NCBI RefSeq assembly: GCF_042662225.1
Contig: NZ_JBHSYQ010000003.1
Location: forward strand, 806,001-870,000
Source: Nibribacter roseus
Lineage (GTDB): Bacteria; Bacteroidota; Bacteroidia; Cytophagales; Hymenobacteraceae
DNA: 64,000 nt
Direction: 5' to 3'
Below the pieces are notes generated by a model. The model was not told the DNA's origin. It did not search any database and saw only the letters and a program-made list of their open reading frames with translations. The position numbers and the translations under genes were made by a program. Of this stretch, positions 1 through 7,867 are shown piece by piece. Within the stretch, counting starts at the first letter, position 1, and every line of letters starts with the position of its first letter.

Positions 1-279
1 AATCACGCCCGCGTCCTGCCCGTTCAACAGTGGCTTTAGTGCTGCGCTTAGCTCGGTGTCTGTAGAATTTTTGTCAATGACGGTAATCTGCAGTTCTTCA
101 ATGGTCTGCGATGGTGCAATGGACTTGATGTACCGACGGGCGGTGCGGGCATTCTCCACCAGAAAATATTTCAACTGAGCCGTCACTTCAGCCACTTGAG
201 GACTTATAACTGCGCCCGCCGTGTCCTCAGCCAGAACAGTAGGAATCATAAAAAGCGTGCCTTTGGCCGGAGTGGTCAT
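1..279 (-). CDS. SAM-dependent methyltransferase of the tetrapyrrole methylase fold (RsmI-like), N-terminal part
   Basis: Only the first 93 codons are present; the gene runs off the left edge. It begins MTTPAKGTLFMIPTVLAED and continues with LKYFLVENARTARRYIKSI, a pattern I recognise from the RsmI-related family that is widespread in Bacteroidota. The family has the tetrapyrrole methylase fold and uses S-adenosylmethionine. True RsmI methylates C1402 of 16S rRNA, but the Bacteroidota protein is a divergent relative, so the substrate is inferred. The start is the ATG whose complement lies at 277-279. The next gene on the same strand ends 25 nt upstream of this start, so the two may be co-transcribed. 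Confidence 0.7.
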   Translation of the reverse strand, partial: MTTPAKGTLFMIPTVLAEDTAGAVISPQVAEVTAQLKYFLVENARTARRYIKSIAPSQTIEELQITVIDKNSTDTELSAALKPLLNGQDAGVI

Positions 280-304
280 ATGCTTATATTTTCAAGACAA
301 AGAT

Positions 305-1075
305 TTACGCCTGTAAAAATTCCATGCTAATGCGGTAAAACTCCTCTGGTTTTTCAGCGTGAAGCCAGTGGCCTGTACCCTCTATAGTGTGAAGTTTAGC
401 ATTAGGAAACAACGATTGAATCTGATCCATGTCTTTCTCAGGCTTTATATAGCGTGAGTTACCACCTCTAATGAAAAGGGTTGGCTTAGTGAAAGGCTGA
501 TCAGATTCTATGTTTCCCAAAACGTTGTCTAGATTTTTTTCGATAGCGTCTAAATTCAGACGCCAGCCAAAGCTGTTGTCATCTTTGCGGTACAGGTTCT
601 TGAGCAGGAAAAGGCGAGTTCCCAGATCGGGCACCCGCTGGGCTAGTTGCTCATCGGCCTGCTGGCGGTTTTCAAGTGTGGCCAGATCAATAGAGCGGAA
701 ACCCTCAATGATTTCGTCGTGGTGCGGCGGGTAAGCTTTGGGAGCTATGTCGGCAACAATCAGTTTCTCCAGCAGTTCAGGGTGCTGCAGCGCCAGGTTC
801 ATGGCTACTTTTCCGCCCATGGAGTGACCCAGCACCACGGGGTTCTGTATTTGATGCTGCTTTATAAACGCCGCCACGTCATCAGACATAAGCTGGTAGC
901 TTAAATCATCTGAATGGGGCGAACGGCCGTGGTTGCGGAGGTCAATCAGGTAAACCTGATGTGTTTCTGCGTACTGTCGGCCTAGGGTTTGCCAGTTATC
1001 TAAGGTGCCGAAAAGGCCGTGCATAATCAGGAGCGGTTGTCCTGTTTTACCCATCTGGCGAAAGTTTAATTCCAT
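305..1075 (-). CDS. alpha/beta hydrolase, YbfF-type esterase
   Basis: A 256-residue cytosolic alpha/beta hydrolase. It has the oxyanion-region motif HGLFGTLDNW (residues 19-28), a DLRNHGRS strand-loop (45-52), the nucleophile elbow GHSMGG with Ser85, and a C-terminal catalytic His in GTGHWLHAEKP (about residue 236). The pattern resembles the E. coli YbfF esterase family, which cleaves short acyl esters or thioesters; the real substrate cannot be read from sequence. Length is typical. A TAnnTTTG-like -7 element (complement at 1097-1104) lies just upstream of the start. A second, unrelated-looking hydrolase of the same fold lies at 4295-5059. Confidence 0.88.
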   Translation of the reverse strand: MELNFRQMGKTGQPLLIMHGLFGTLDNWQTLGRQYAETHQVYLIDLRNHGRSPHSDDLSYQLMSDDVAAFIKQHQIQNPVVLGHSMGGKVAMNLALQHPELLEKLIVADIAPKAYPPHHDEIIEGFRSIDLATLENRQQADEQLAQRVPDLGTRLFLLKNLYRKDDNSFGWRLNLDAIEKNLDNVLGNIESDQPFTKPTLFIRGGNSRYIKPEKDMDQIQSLFPNAKLHTIEGTGHWLHAEKPEEFYRISMEFLQA

Positions 1076-1123
1076 AGCGAAAGAAAGTGGTGGTGCAAAA
1101 ATAGAGCTTGTTTGTAACCTGTT

Positions 1124-1708
1124 TTACAGAAAACAGATCCATTTCGTTTTAATACGGTAAGGCACGTGCGGCCATAGCGCCTTCAATGTCTCCAGGTCAA
1201 TCAATAAAGAAGTAACGGTGAGGGTGCGCCCATCACGCAGAAAAATAGTGAGATAGCCGTAGTGCCGCCAGAAACTACCTGAGCTGGAGCTTTTGGTTTC
1301 TACTATTTCCTGAATGCTGCCCGGTTTGAGAAGGTACTGTTGCCCTGGGCGTAACAGCAGCGCAGTTCGGTGGTCCTTTTCCAGTTCCATGGCACTCTCA
1401 CGCTCATGACGCCAATACTGCAGGTGCACCAGCAGCGTAGGCAGTGAAAAGAGCAGTAGAATGCTACCCAACCCCATGGCTATAGATTGCTCTAGGTTGG
1501 TATCCGTGTGGTGGCGGAGCAGCATCCCGAACATGATAAGAGCCAGCCAGAAACTAATGAGAGACCAGAACACCAGACTAAACTGCCGCATGGGCGTGAG
1601 GTAATACACTTTGCCTTGCCGTCTGAAAATGCGGAGCAGGAAGCGCACGAGATAGTGTGCCACCACCACAAAGGCCGCTATTTTGAATAGCATGCCTAGC
1701 ATAGACAA
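1124..1708 (-). CDS. hypothetical membrane protein with a C-terminal soluble domain
   Basis: A 194-residue protein I do not recognise. Hydrophobic segments at about residues 5-27, 43-65 and 76-95 suggest three transmembrane helices, joined by a basic loop (RIFRRQGKVYY). The C-terminal 90 residues are soluble and strand-rich (LLLRPGQQYLLKPGSIQEIV, YLTIFLRDGRTLTVTSLLID), resembling the PH-like domains often appended to small bacterial membrane proteins. That resemblance is a visual impression only. The gene lies between two reverse genes and has PAL36-type sequence on its upstream side. Confidence 0.6.
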   Translation of the reverse strand: MSMLGMLFKIAAFVVVAHYLVRFLLRIFRRQGKVYYLTPMRQFSLVFWSLISFWLALIMFGMLLRHHTDTNLEQSIAMGLGSILLLFSLPTLLVHLQYWRHERESAMELEKDHRTALLLRPGQQYLLKPGSIQEIVETKSSSSGSFWRHYGYLTIFLRDGRTLTVTSLLIDLETLKALWPHVPYRIKTKWICFL

Positions 1709-1723
1709 GCAGTTTGGGTTAAC

Positions 1724-1759
1724 GTTTTAGAGCTGTTTTTCAGAAAACAAGGCAAAAAC
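1724..1759. repeat. PAL36 copy 1
   Basis: First of about 25 copies of a 36-nt imperfect palindrome named PAL36 here. Ends are GTTTTAGAGCTG and AAGGCAAAAAC around a TTTTTCAGAAAA centre. It lies in the spacer between two reverse genes, upstream of the membrane protein and downstream of pdxJ. The outer CGTTTT/AAAACG pairs are perfect; the inner arm is poorly paired. Confidence 0.7.
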
Positions 1760-1775
1760 GGGAATAGCACCATCA

Positions 1776-2492
1776 TTAAGCGTTCAGCTGCCGCAGGTAC
1801 AGCTGAATGGTATTCTCCAGGCCAAGGTACAGCGCGTCGCAAATGAGGGCATGGCCTATGGAAACTTCGGCAAGATTTGGTAGCTTTTCTTTCAGGTACT
1901 TCAGGTTATCAAGATCCAGGTCATGCCCGGCATTTAAACCAAGGTTAACCTGTTGCGCCACGCGGGCTGCGCGGGCGTATGGTGCCACGGCTTTCTCACG
2001 GTCAGAGAGATAGTGGTGGGCGTAAGCCTCGGTGTATAGTTCTATGCGGTCGGTACCGGTGAGAGCGGCGCCTTCTACCTGAGCTTCAATAGGATCTACA
2101 AAAATGGACGTTCGGATGTCTTGTTCTTTGAACTGAGCAATGACGTCTATCAGAAAATCTTTGTGCTTGAGGGTGTCCCAGCCGGCGTTGGAGGTAATGG
2201 CGTCGGGGGCATCGGGCACCAGCGTTACCTGTTCCGGTTTCACATCAAGTACTAATTTAATGAAGTCGGGGGTAGGGTTTCCTTCAATGTTAAATTCGGT
2301 AGTCACAACGGGCTTTAAGTCGTACACGTCTTGATAGCGGATGTGACGCTCGTCGGGGCGGGGGTGCACGGTAATGCCTTGGGCTCCGAAACGCTCACAG
2401 TCCAAGGCTGCTTGTACCACATTTGGGCGGTTGCCGCCACGCGCATTCCGTAGCGTGGCTATTTTATTTATATTTACGCTCAGTTTGGTCAT
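1776..2492 (-). CDS. pdxJ: pyridoxine 5'-phosphate synthase
   Basis: PdxJ condenses 1-deoxyxylulose 5-phosphate with 3-amino-2-oxopropyl phosphate to pyridoxine 5'-phosphate in the DXP-dependent vitamin B6 pathway. It is a TIM barrel. The 238 residues match the usual length. Visible family motifs are LSVNINKIATLRNARGGNRP at the N-terminus, GITVHPRPDERHI (about residues 40-52), LNAGHDLDLDNL (about 184-195) and EVSIGHALI near the C-terminus. No other B6 gene is nearby, so it appears monocistronic. A TATCTTTG -7-like element on the reverse strand (2529-2536) lies 37 nt before the ATG. Confidence 0.96.
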   Translation of the reverse strand: MTKLSVNINKIATLRNARGGNRPNVVQAALDCERFGAQGITVHPRPDERHIRYQDVYDLKPVVTTEFNIEGNPTPDFIKLVLDVKPEQVTLVPDAPDAITSNAGWDTLKHKDFLIDVIAQFKEQDIRTSIFVDPIEAQVEGAALTGTDRIELYTEAYAHHYLSDREKAVAPYARAARVAQQVNLGLNAGHDLDLDNLKYLKEKLPNLAEVSIGHALICDALYLGLENTIQLYLRQLNA

Positions 2493-2611
2493 GTTACTGA
2501 AATTTTTGGTTCACCGGTTGGTGTGCTGCAAAGATAAAACAAACTTGACGCCCCGTATCTAAATGATTTCTCAACCTGGGCTCTGACAAGGGCCTTTAAG
2601 CTGTACGTAGA

Positions 2612-3073
2612 ATGACTCTGAAAGAAAAAGTAGAAGCCGGTATCAAGCAAGCCATGCTGGCCAAAGATAAAACCCGTCTGCAGGCGTTGCGTGGAATAAA
2701 GTCTCAGATTTTATTGGCCGAGACCGAAAAAGGAGCTTCAGAAGGACTTACTCCAGACGCGGAGCTAAAGCTGTTGACCAAAGCCGCGAAACAACGTCGT
2801 GAATCGGCGGAGGTGTACCGCTCCCAGTCTCGCCCTGATCTGGAGGAGATTGAGTTAGCCGAACTGGCCATTATTGAGGAGTTTCTACCGCAGCAGCTGG
2901 ATGAGGGAACGCTTCGTGAGCGTTTGATGGAAATCATTCAGCGTGTGGGGGCTCTGGGACCTTCTGACATGGGTAAAGTAATGGGCGTGGCCTCACGTGA
3001 ACTGGCCGGACAAGCCGATGGTAGAGCCATTTCCAGCGCTGTAAACGCACTCCTAAACAACCCTAACGCCTAA
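2612..3073 (+). CDS. GatB/YqeY domain protein
   Basis: A 153-residue protein of the YqeY family, which is related to the C-terminal tRNA-binding domain of the GatB amidotransferase subunit. It opens MTLKEKVEAGIKQAMLAKDK, followed by LQALRGIKSQILLAE, the typical start of this family. The helical tail has ADLEEIELAELAIIEEFLPQ-like sequence (about 74-93) and ends VMGVASRELAGQADGRAISS. Function is not firmly known; tRNA binding or amidotransferase help is an inference from the fold. It is followed after 10 nt by the CvpA-family gene, suggesting an operon. Confidence 0.9.
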   Translation: MTLKEKVEAGIKQAMLAKDKTRLQALRGIKSQILLAETEKGASEGLTPDAELKLLTKAAKQRRESAEVYRSQSRPDLEEIELAELAIIEEFLPQQLDEGTLRERLMEIIQRVGALGPSDMGKVMGVASRELAGQADGRAISSAVNALLNNPNA

Positions 3074-3083
3074 GCTACCACGT

Positions 3084-3599
3084 TTGAGCGCGTTTGACTT
3101 TTTTCTTTTGCTGCCAATTGGGTACGGTGCCATCAGGGGTTTTTTCAAAGGTTTTATTCTAGAGATTGCCTCACTGCTAGCCTTTATCATTATTGCTGTT
3201 TTCGGTTTGAAATTAGTGGGGCTGGTAACACCTACGGTGAACGAATGGGTAGGGGAGGATGCGTGGTATCTTTCTTTTTTGCCTTACCTGCTGGTGTTTT
3301 TGGGTGTGGGCTTTGCCGTGAGAGCCTTAGGTCTTATGCTGAAGAAAGCTGTTCACCTCACGCCGTTGGGGCTGTTGGATAATTTGGGGGGAGCGTTGTT
3401 CGGAGCCGCAAAATGGGCATTTGCCATTGCGCTGCTGGTATACTTCGCGCACATTTCGGGTTTAGACACGTCTATGCAAACGGTGCGGGAATCTGAGGTG
3501 TACCCGTTTTTTGTGGAGGCTGCGCCTGGTGCATGGGCCTTTGTGCAATGGATCATTCCTTTCGGCCGCGAAGCCTTGGAATCTTTTGATTCTATGTAG
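3084..3599 (+). CDS. CvpA family membrane protein
   Basis: A 171-residue integral membrane protein of the CvpA (colicin V production) family. Four hydrophobic segments are visible at about residues 5-25, 26-45, 63-83 and 105-125. The family signature YGAIRGFFKGFILEIASLLAF lies at about 14-34. The family is linked to envelope homeostasis and colicin V export in other bacteria, but its biochemical role is unclear. I use the TTG at 3084 because the conserved N-terminus (DFFLLLPI) starts immediately after it and no ATG precedes it in frame. Only 10 nt separate it from the YqeY gene. Confidence 0.85.
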   Translation: MSAFDFFLLLPIGYGAIRGFFKGFILEIASLLAFIIIAVFGLKLVGLVTPTVNEWVGEDAWYLSFLPYLLVFLGVGFAVRALGLMLKKAVHLTPLGLLDNLGGALFGAAKWAFAIALLVYFAHISGLDTSMQTVRESEVYPFFVEAAPGAWAFVQWIIPFGREALESFDSM

Positions 3600-3611
3600 C
3601 TCACTTCTTGC

Positions 3612-3647
3612 GTTTTGGGGCTGATATTAGAAAAACAGTCCCAAAAC
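3612..3647. repeat. PAL36 copy 2
   Basis: Arms GTTTTGGGGCTG and CAGTCCCAAAAC; the outer pairing extends to GCGTTTTGGG/CCCAAAACGC (3610-3649). It lies 12 nt after the CvpA stop codon, where it could act as a terminator hairpin before the amidotransferase gene. Confidence 0.75.
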
Positions 3648-3684
3648 GCTTATCTTTTTCTCTCTTCTGCACGTTTTTTCTTTT

Positions 3685-4257
3685 GTGCTGCTGCTGCTAG
3701 ACAACTTCGACTCATTTACCTATAACCTGTATGACTACTTCCGGCAACTGGGAGTGGCCGTGGAGGTAAGGCGGAATAATGTGCCTATAGAAGAACTGGA
3801 GGCCATGCCTTTAAGCGGTATTGTGCTTTCTCCGGGGCCGGGTACACCTGAAAAGGCTGGTGTTATGCCTGCTGTTATAGAGCGGTACCATCAAAAGTTG
3901 CCTATTTTGGGTATTTGCCTAGGGCATCAGGCGCTGGGGCAGTTCTTTGGGGGGCAGGTAGCCAAGGCGCTAAAGCCCATGCACGGCAAAATATCAGAAA
4001 TTACTTGTTCGCCTGACCCAATTTTTAACGGATTACCGTTAAATATGCAGGTGGTTCGGTATCATTCGTTAATTTTAAAAGAATGCCCCACCAGTTTGAT
4101 TCCGTTGGCGCAAACAGCAGAAGGCGAGCTTATGGCTTTCCGGCACGCACAGTGGCCGCTGTATGCGTTACAGTTCCATCCGGAGGCAGCCTTAACGGAG
4201 TATGGGTTGGCAATGCTCAATAATTGGGTGAATATTGCTAATATTACATCCCCATAA
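3685..4257 (+). CDS. glutamine amidotransferase, anthranilate/aminodeoxychorismate synthase component II
   Basis: A 190-residue class I glutamine amidotransferase that supplies ammonia to a chorismate-using partner (TrpE or PabB). It opens LLLLDNFDSFTYNL and carries the nucleophile elbow GICLGHQALGQ with Cys78 and the His165/Glu167 pair in QFHPEAALTEYG. The motif SPGPGTPEKAG (49-59) is also present. The partner subunit is not in the window, so TrpG and PabA cannot be told apart; a lone copy often serves both tryptophan and folate. The start is the GTG at 3685, directly before the conserved LLLLDN strand. Confidence 0.93.
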   Translation: MLLLLDNFDSFTYNLYDYFRQLGVAVEVRRNNVPIEELEAMPLSGIVLSPGPGTPEKAGVMPAVIERYHQKLPILGICLGHQALGQFFGGQVAKALKPMHGKISEITCSPDPIFNGLPLNMQVVRYHSLILKECPTSLIPLAQTAEGELMAFRHAQWPLYALQFHPEAALTEYGLAMLNNWVNIANITSP

Positions 4258-4294
4258 ATTTTTACAGACTAAGTATTACAAGCGATTATCTCAC

Positions 4295-5059
4295 ATGGAC
4301 CTGGAAATAAAGAAGGAAGGCGGGTTTCAGTATATAGACGAAGGCAAGGGCGAAGTGCTGGTGTTGTTGCACGGGTTGTTCGGCGCGTTGAGCAATTGGC
4401 AGGGCGTGGTATCGTATTTCCAGAAGAATTACCGGGTGGTCATTCCGCTGATGCCCTTGTATGAAATGCCGCTGACCAAGGCCAGCGTTCCTGGGCTAGT
4501 GGAGTTTGTAGAGGATTTTGTAGCCTTTAAGAAATTGTCTGAATTAACCTTGTTGGGGAATTCACTGGGCGGGCATGTGGCGCTAGAGTTTACTCTTAAA
4601 AACCAGGAGCAGGTAAAGCGTCTGGTGCTGACGGGTAGCTCCGGCTTGTTTGAAGATTCCATGGGTGGCTCGTTCCCTAAAAGGGGTAACTATAGTTTTG
4701 TGAAAGAGCGGGTGGAGTATACCTTCTATGACCCTAAGGTGGCAACTAAGGAGTTGGTAGACGAGGTGTTTGATATCACTAACAGTAATTTCAAAGTTCT
4801 CCGGATTATCTCTATTGCCAAATCTGCGCAGCGAAACAACTTAGGAAAAGACTTAGGTAAAATAGAAGTGCCTACCCTTTTAATTTGGGGGCTTAATGAT
4901 ACTATAACGCCACCTTTGGTGGCCCATGAGTTTAACAGGTTAATCCAGAATTCTGAGTTACATTTCATTGATAAGTGCTGCCATGCACCTATGATGGAAC
5001 ATCCGGAGGCATTTAACAGTATCTTAGAAGGATTCCTGCTTAAGACCGCAACTGTATGA
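4295..5059 (+). CDS. alpha/beta hydrolase
   Basis: A 254-residue alpha/beta hydrolase with HGLFGALSNW (about 26-35), nucleophile elbow GNSLGGHVALEF (Ser about 91), acid-loop WGLNDTITPP and a terminal His in CCHAPMMEHPE. It starts at the ATG at 4295, where the family alignment begins. Its stop codon overlaps the start of the CBS gene by 4 nt (ATGA), implying translational coupling. In many Bacteroidota a hydrolase of this type sits directly before the CBS protein and NAD kinase. Substrate unknown. Confidence 0.88.
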   Translation: MDLEIKKEGGFQYIDEGKGEVLVLLHGLFGALSNWQGVVSYFQKNYRVVIPLMPLYEMPLTKASVPGLVEFVEDFVAFKKLSELTLLGNSLGGHVALEFTLKNQEQVKRLVLTGSSGLFEDSMGGSFPKRGNYSFVKERVEYTFYDPKVATKELVDEVFDITNSNFKVLRIISIAKSAQRNNLGKDLGKIEVPTLLIWGLNDTITPPLVAHEFNRLIQNSELHFIDKCCHAPMMEHPEAFNSILEGFLLKTATV

Positions 5060-5721
5060 TTGCTGAAGAATTGATAAACCAAATGGTACCCCCTCTCAAA
5101 CTCTCCGACTCTGGCGAGAAAGCCGTGCGTTGGATGGAAGAGTTCCGGTTGAACCAGCTGCCGGTGGTGAAGAACCGCAAGTTTTTGGGGCTGGTGACTG
5201 AGGAGAACGTGTTGGAGGCAAAAGATAAAGAATTGCTCCTCTCCAAAATTCCATTTGATTTTGAGCATGTGCATGTGCAGAATAACCAGCATTTTTACAA
5301 CGTGATGGAAATGGCAATCAAAAACAAGGTACAGGTGGTGCCAGTGTTAGATGAGCTGCAAGAATACTTGGGTGTCATAACCGTGAATGATACTATTGCT
5401 GCTTTTGGGCAAATGTCGGCTATGCAGGGTCAGGGCGGTATTTTGGTGCTATGCATGGCCGAGCGCGACTATTCTTTGAGCGAAATAAGCCGTTTGGTAG
5501 AGTCTAACAACGCTAAAATACTGAGTGCCTACGTGTCTCCTGATGAGGCTGATATTTTCAAGATAAAGCTGACGCTTAAAATTAATACCATAGACCTCAC
5601 CCGTATTGTTGCTACATTAGAACGGTTCGGCTATAAAATCACGGCCCAATTTCAAGATGGTGCTGAAACTCAAGACGACCAAGACCGTCTTGACATGTTG
5701 CTACGGTATCTAAATGTGTAG
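5056..5721 (+). CDS. CBS-pair protein with C-terminal ACT-like domain
   Basis: A 221-residue soluble protein with a tandem CBS pair (about residues 1-120; the second repeat has VQVVPVLDELQEYLGVITVND). Its C-terminal 90 residues look like an ACT-type regulatory fold (GGILVLCMAERDYSLSEISRLVES and later IDLTRIVATLERFGYKI). CBS pairs bind adenosyl ligands such as AMP, ATP or SAM, so this is probably a ligand-sensing regulator of an unknown target. It overlaps the upstream hydrolase by 4 nt and precedes nadK by 172 nt, a conserved order in this phylum. Confidence 0.88.
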   Translation: MIAEELINQMVPPLKLSDSGEKAVRWMEEFRLNQLPVVKNRKFLGLVTEENVLEAKDKELLLSKIPFDFEHVHVQNNQHFYNVMEMAIKNKVQVVPVLDELQEYLGVITVNDTIAAFGQMSAMQGQGGILVLCMAERDYSLSEISRLVESNNAKILSAYVSPDEADIFKIKLTLKINTIDLTRIVATLERFGYKITAQFQDGAETQDDQDRLDMLLRYLNV

Positions 5722-5785
5722 CCGCAAATTTTAGGCTGCTTTGTTGAAGGCACAGCATAAGGCTCCAGAATTAAATTTCATTCCT

Positions 5786-5821
5786 GTTTTAGACCTGTTT
5801 TCTGAAAAATAGCTTTAAAAG
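5786..5821. repeat. PAL36 copy 3
   Basis: Left arm GTTTTAGACCTG, centre TTTTCTGAAAAA, right arm TAGCTTTAAAA with the last base G instead of C. It lies in the 172-nt spacer between the CBS gene and nadK, the same side of the gene pair where a terminator would be expected. Confidence 0.65.
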
Positions 5822-5893
5822 GGGAAGCCTTAAAGACTGCACCCTCCGTACGGCTCATTTCGGGCTTACTTATCACCAACACCTGCTTCTGTT

Positions 5894-6772
5894 ATGAAAA
5901 TAGCTATCGTCGGAAAACCCATCAAAGAGGAAGTGGTGCCTTTTGTGCATCGACTTTTTGAAATTTTGCTGGGGCAGGGCATACAAGTTTCCGTTTCCGA
6001 TGAGTTTGCTCAGGCGTTGGCTCCTTTACTTCCCTTGCCACCTACTGTAGAGCTCTTCAACCGGGAAACCAACTTAAGCGATGTCACTTATATGCTCAGC
6101 TTGGGCGGTGACGGAACTCTTTTAGATACGGTTACCTACGTGGGGCCTTATCAAATTCCGATTATGGGCATCAACATGGGGCGCCTTGGTTTCTTGGCTT
6201 CTGTGCCCTACGCTCAACTGGTCATGGCCATTGACTCTTTGCTGAAAGGACATTATACCATTGAAGAGCGCTCTCTCATTCATTTAGATAGTGACCAAGA
6301 CGTATTTGGCGGTAAAAACTTTGGGTTAAATGAATTTTCAATCCTGAAACGAGATACTTCCTCTATGATTGCCGTACATACATACATAGATGGGGAATTC
6401 CTGAATTCTTATTGGGCAGATGGCTTGATAGTGGCAACACCAACTGGGTCTACTGGCTACTCGCTTAGTTGCGGTGGGCCAGTAATGATGCCGCAGACAA
6501 ACATATTTGTGATATCTCCCGTATGCCCTCATAACCTAAACGTACGACCATTGGTCGTGTCAGATACTAGTGTCATCTCTTTTGAGATTGAGGGGAGAAG
6601 CACGAAATATTTGGTTTCTTTAGACTCTAGGTCAAGACCAGTGGATGCAACTATTCAGCTGGCGGTTAGGCGTGAGAACTTCAATGCGCGGTTAGTGAAG
6701 TTGAATCAAGTGAATTTCTTGACAACCCTCAGAACCAAAATGCATTGGGGTTTAGACCAAAGAAATGGATGA
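5894..6772 (+). CDS. nadK: NAD kinase
   Basis: Phosphorylates NAD to NADP in the cytosol. The 292 residues match the family. Key motifs are GGDGTLLDTV with the catalytic Asp73, the GINMGRLGFLA strand, the substrate motif LNEFSILKR (about 144-152) and the conserved ATPTGSTGYSLSCGGP segment (about 181-196) of the C-terminal beta-sandwich. It has its own leader after PAL36 copy 3 and is followed by the outer-membrane gene block. This neighbourhood is typical of Bacteroidota. Confidence 0.97.
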   Translation: MKIAIVGKPIKEEVVPFVHRLFEILLGQGIQVSVSDEFAQALAPLLPLPPTVELFNRETNLSDVTYMLSLGGDGTLLDTVTYVGPYQIPIMGINMGRLGFLASVPYAQLVMAIDSLLKGHYTIEERSLIHLDSDQDVFGGKNFGLNEFSILKRDTSSMIAVHTYIDGEFLNSYWADGLIVATPTGSTGYSLSCGGPVMMPQTNIFVISPVCPHNLNVRPLVVSDTSVISFEIEGRSTKYLVSLDSRSRPVDATIQLAVRRENFNARLVKLNQVNFLTTLRTKMHWGLDQRNG

Positions 6773-6829
6773 TGGATGGTTTTATATTATAATTGTCTAT
6801 ATATCTGCATTATATTTTAAAAAAAGTTA

Positions 6830-6837
6830 TAATTTTG
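6830..6837 (+). promoter_or_regulatory. putative Bacteroidota -7 element (TAATTTTG)
   Basis: TAATTTTG matches TAnnTTTG and lies 58 nt before the ATG of the first DUF6089-type gene, in an AT-rich spacer after nadK. No clear TTG was seen at the right distance upstream, so the call rests on the -7 element and its position. Confidence 0.4.
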
Positions 6838-6895
6838 CCCGTGGCAGTGCAAGTGCGTGTTGCAGTGTAGATTTTATTTTGAAACAGTTGATGGC

Positions 6896-7840
6896 ATGAA
6901 AAACATTTTCTTTACTTCTTTACTTTTGGTGGTTCTTTTAACCGCTGTCTTACCAGATGCTGAAGGTCAACGCTTTAACCGTAGGCGCTTGTACAATAGC
7001 GTAGGGGTAAGCTTAAATGCTATGAACTATTTTGGAGATGTGACTCCAGAGGCAGATTTCACAAGTTTGCGGTTGCAGTCAACCCGTCCGAGTGTTTCTG
7101 TTCATTTTACCAGGAAACTTACTCCTCGCTTCTTTGCAAGAGGAACTTTCACTTGGGGGCGTATCACCGGGGATGACAGCAAAAGTGCCTCTCCGAATGA
7201 AGCTGAAAATGAGCCGCGGTACAAGCGTAATCTTAGCTTCAGAAATGACATCAAAGAATTAAGCCTGATTGGTATAGTCGATTTGTTTGAAAACCGCAGG
7301 ACTTATTTGCGTCGTCCGGACTTCACGCCATACGCTTTTGCCGGTATAGCCGTTATGCATCATAATCCTAAAGCTTATTATGACGGTGGTGCTATCGCTT
7401 CTGGTTGGTATGAACTGCAGCCATTAGGAACCGAAGGGCAATATGCTGAGAACAGAGAGGGTTACCCTGATCCATACAGCAGAGTGCAGTTTGTTATTCC
7501 GTTTGGTTTAGGGGTGAAATATAGAATTGACAGACGCTGGGATATAGGATTTGAAGTCACCTGGCGTAAAACCTTCACAGATTATCTTGATGATGTAAGT
7601 ACCAATTATGCTAACAAAGGGGATTTAAGAAGTGAAGAGGCTAAGGTGCTTTCTGACAGAAGTGCAGAGACTGGGCAATATGAAGTTGTAACAGGGCCAA
7701 ATGGATTTCCTCACGTGCCAGGTTACGGACTGAAAGGTGATCAGAGAGGAGATGCAACAGATAAAGATTGGTACATTACTACTGGGGTAACTTTAAGTTA
7801 CATCCTGCGTCCTGTCAGAAGAGGACCTAAGTTCCGTTAA
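6896..7840 (+). CDS. DUF6089-type outer membrane beta-barrel protein
   Basis: A 314-residue exported protein. The ATG at 6896 gives a clean signal peptide (MKNIFFTSLLLVVLLTAVLPDAEG), whereas the upstream GTG at 6857 would bury it. The rest alternates polar and aromatic residues, with SLNAMNYFGDVTPEADF, YAFAGIAVMHHNPKAYYDGG and FGLGVKYRIDRRWDIGFEVTWRKTFTDYLDD, as in small outer-membrane barrels. The family is named DUF6089 in Bacteroidota and is usually found just before uppS and bamA. Its function is unknown; a structural or envelope-assembly role is inferred from the neighbours. Confidence 0.85.
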   Translation: MKNIFFTSLLLVVLLTAVLPDAEGQRFNRRRLYNSVGVSLNAMNYFGDVTPEADFTSLRLQSTRPSVSVHFTRKLTPRFFARGTFTWGRITGDDSKSASPNEAENEPRYKRNLSFRNDIKELSLIGIVDLFENRRTYLRRPDFTPYAFAGIAVMHHNPKAYYDGGAIASGWYELQPLGTEGQYAENREGYPDPYSRVQFVIPFGLGVKYRIDRRWDIGFEVTWRKTFTDYLDDVSTNYANKGDLRSEEAKVLSDRSAETGQYEVVTGPNGFPHVPGYGLKGDQRGDATDKDWYITTGVTLSYILRPVRRGPKFR

Positions 7841-7867
7841 TCCGGAAGTAAATTTGAATTAGATTAC

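Noticed and set aside
1119..1137. A possible 26th PAL36 copy (CTGTTTTACAGAAAACAG)
   Set aside because: Only the central part is present, without the GTTTT and AAAAC ends, and it may be a chance palindrome at the 3' end of the membrane-protein gene.
4726..5292. A 188-codon reverse frame over the hydrolase/CBS junction
   Set aside because: Both forward genes are well supported and coupled by a 4-nt overlap. The reverse frame has no recognisable motif.
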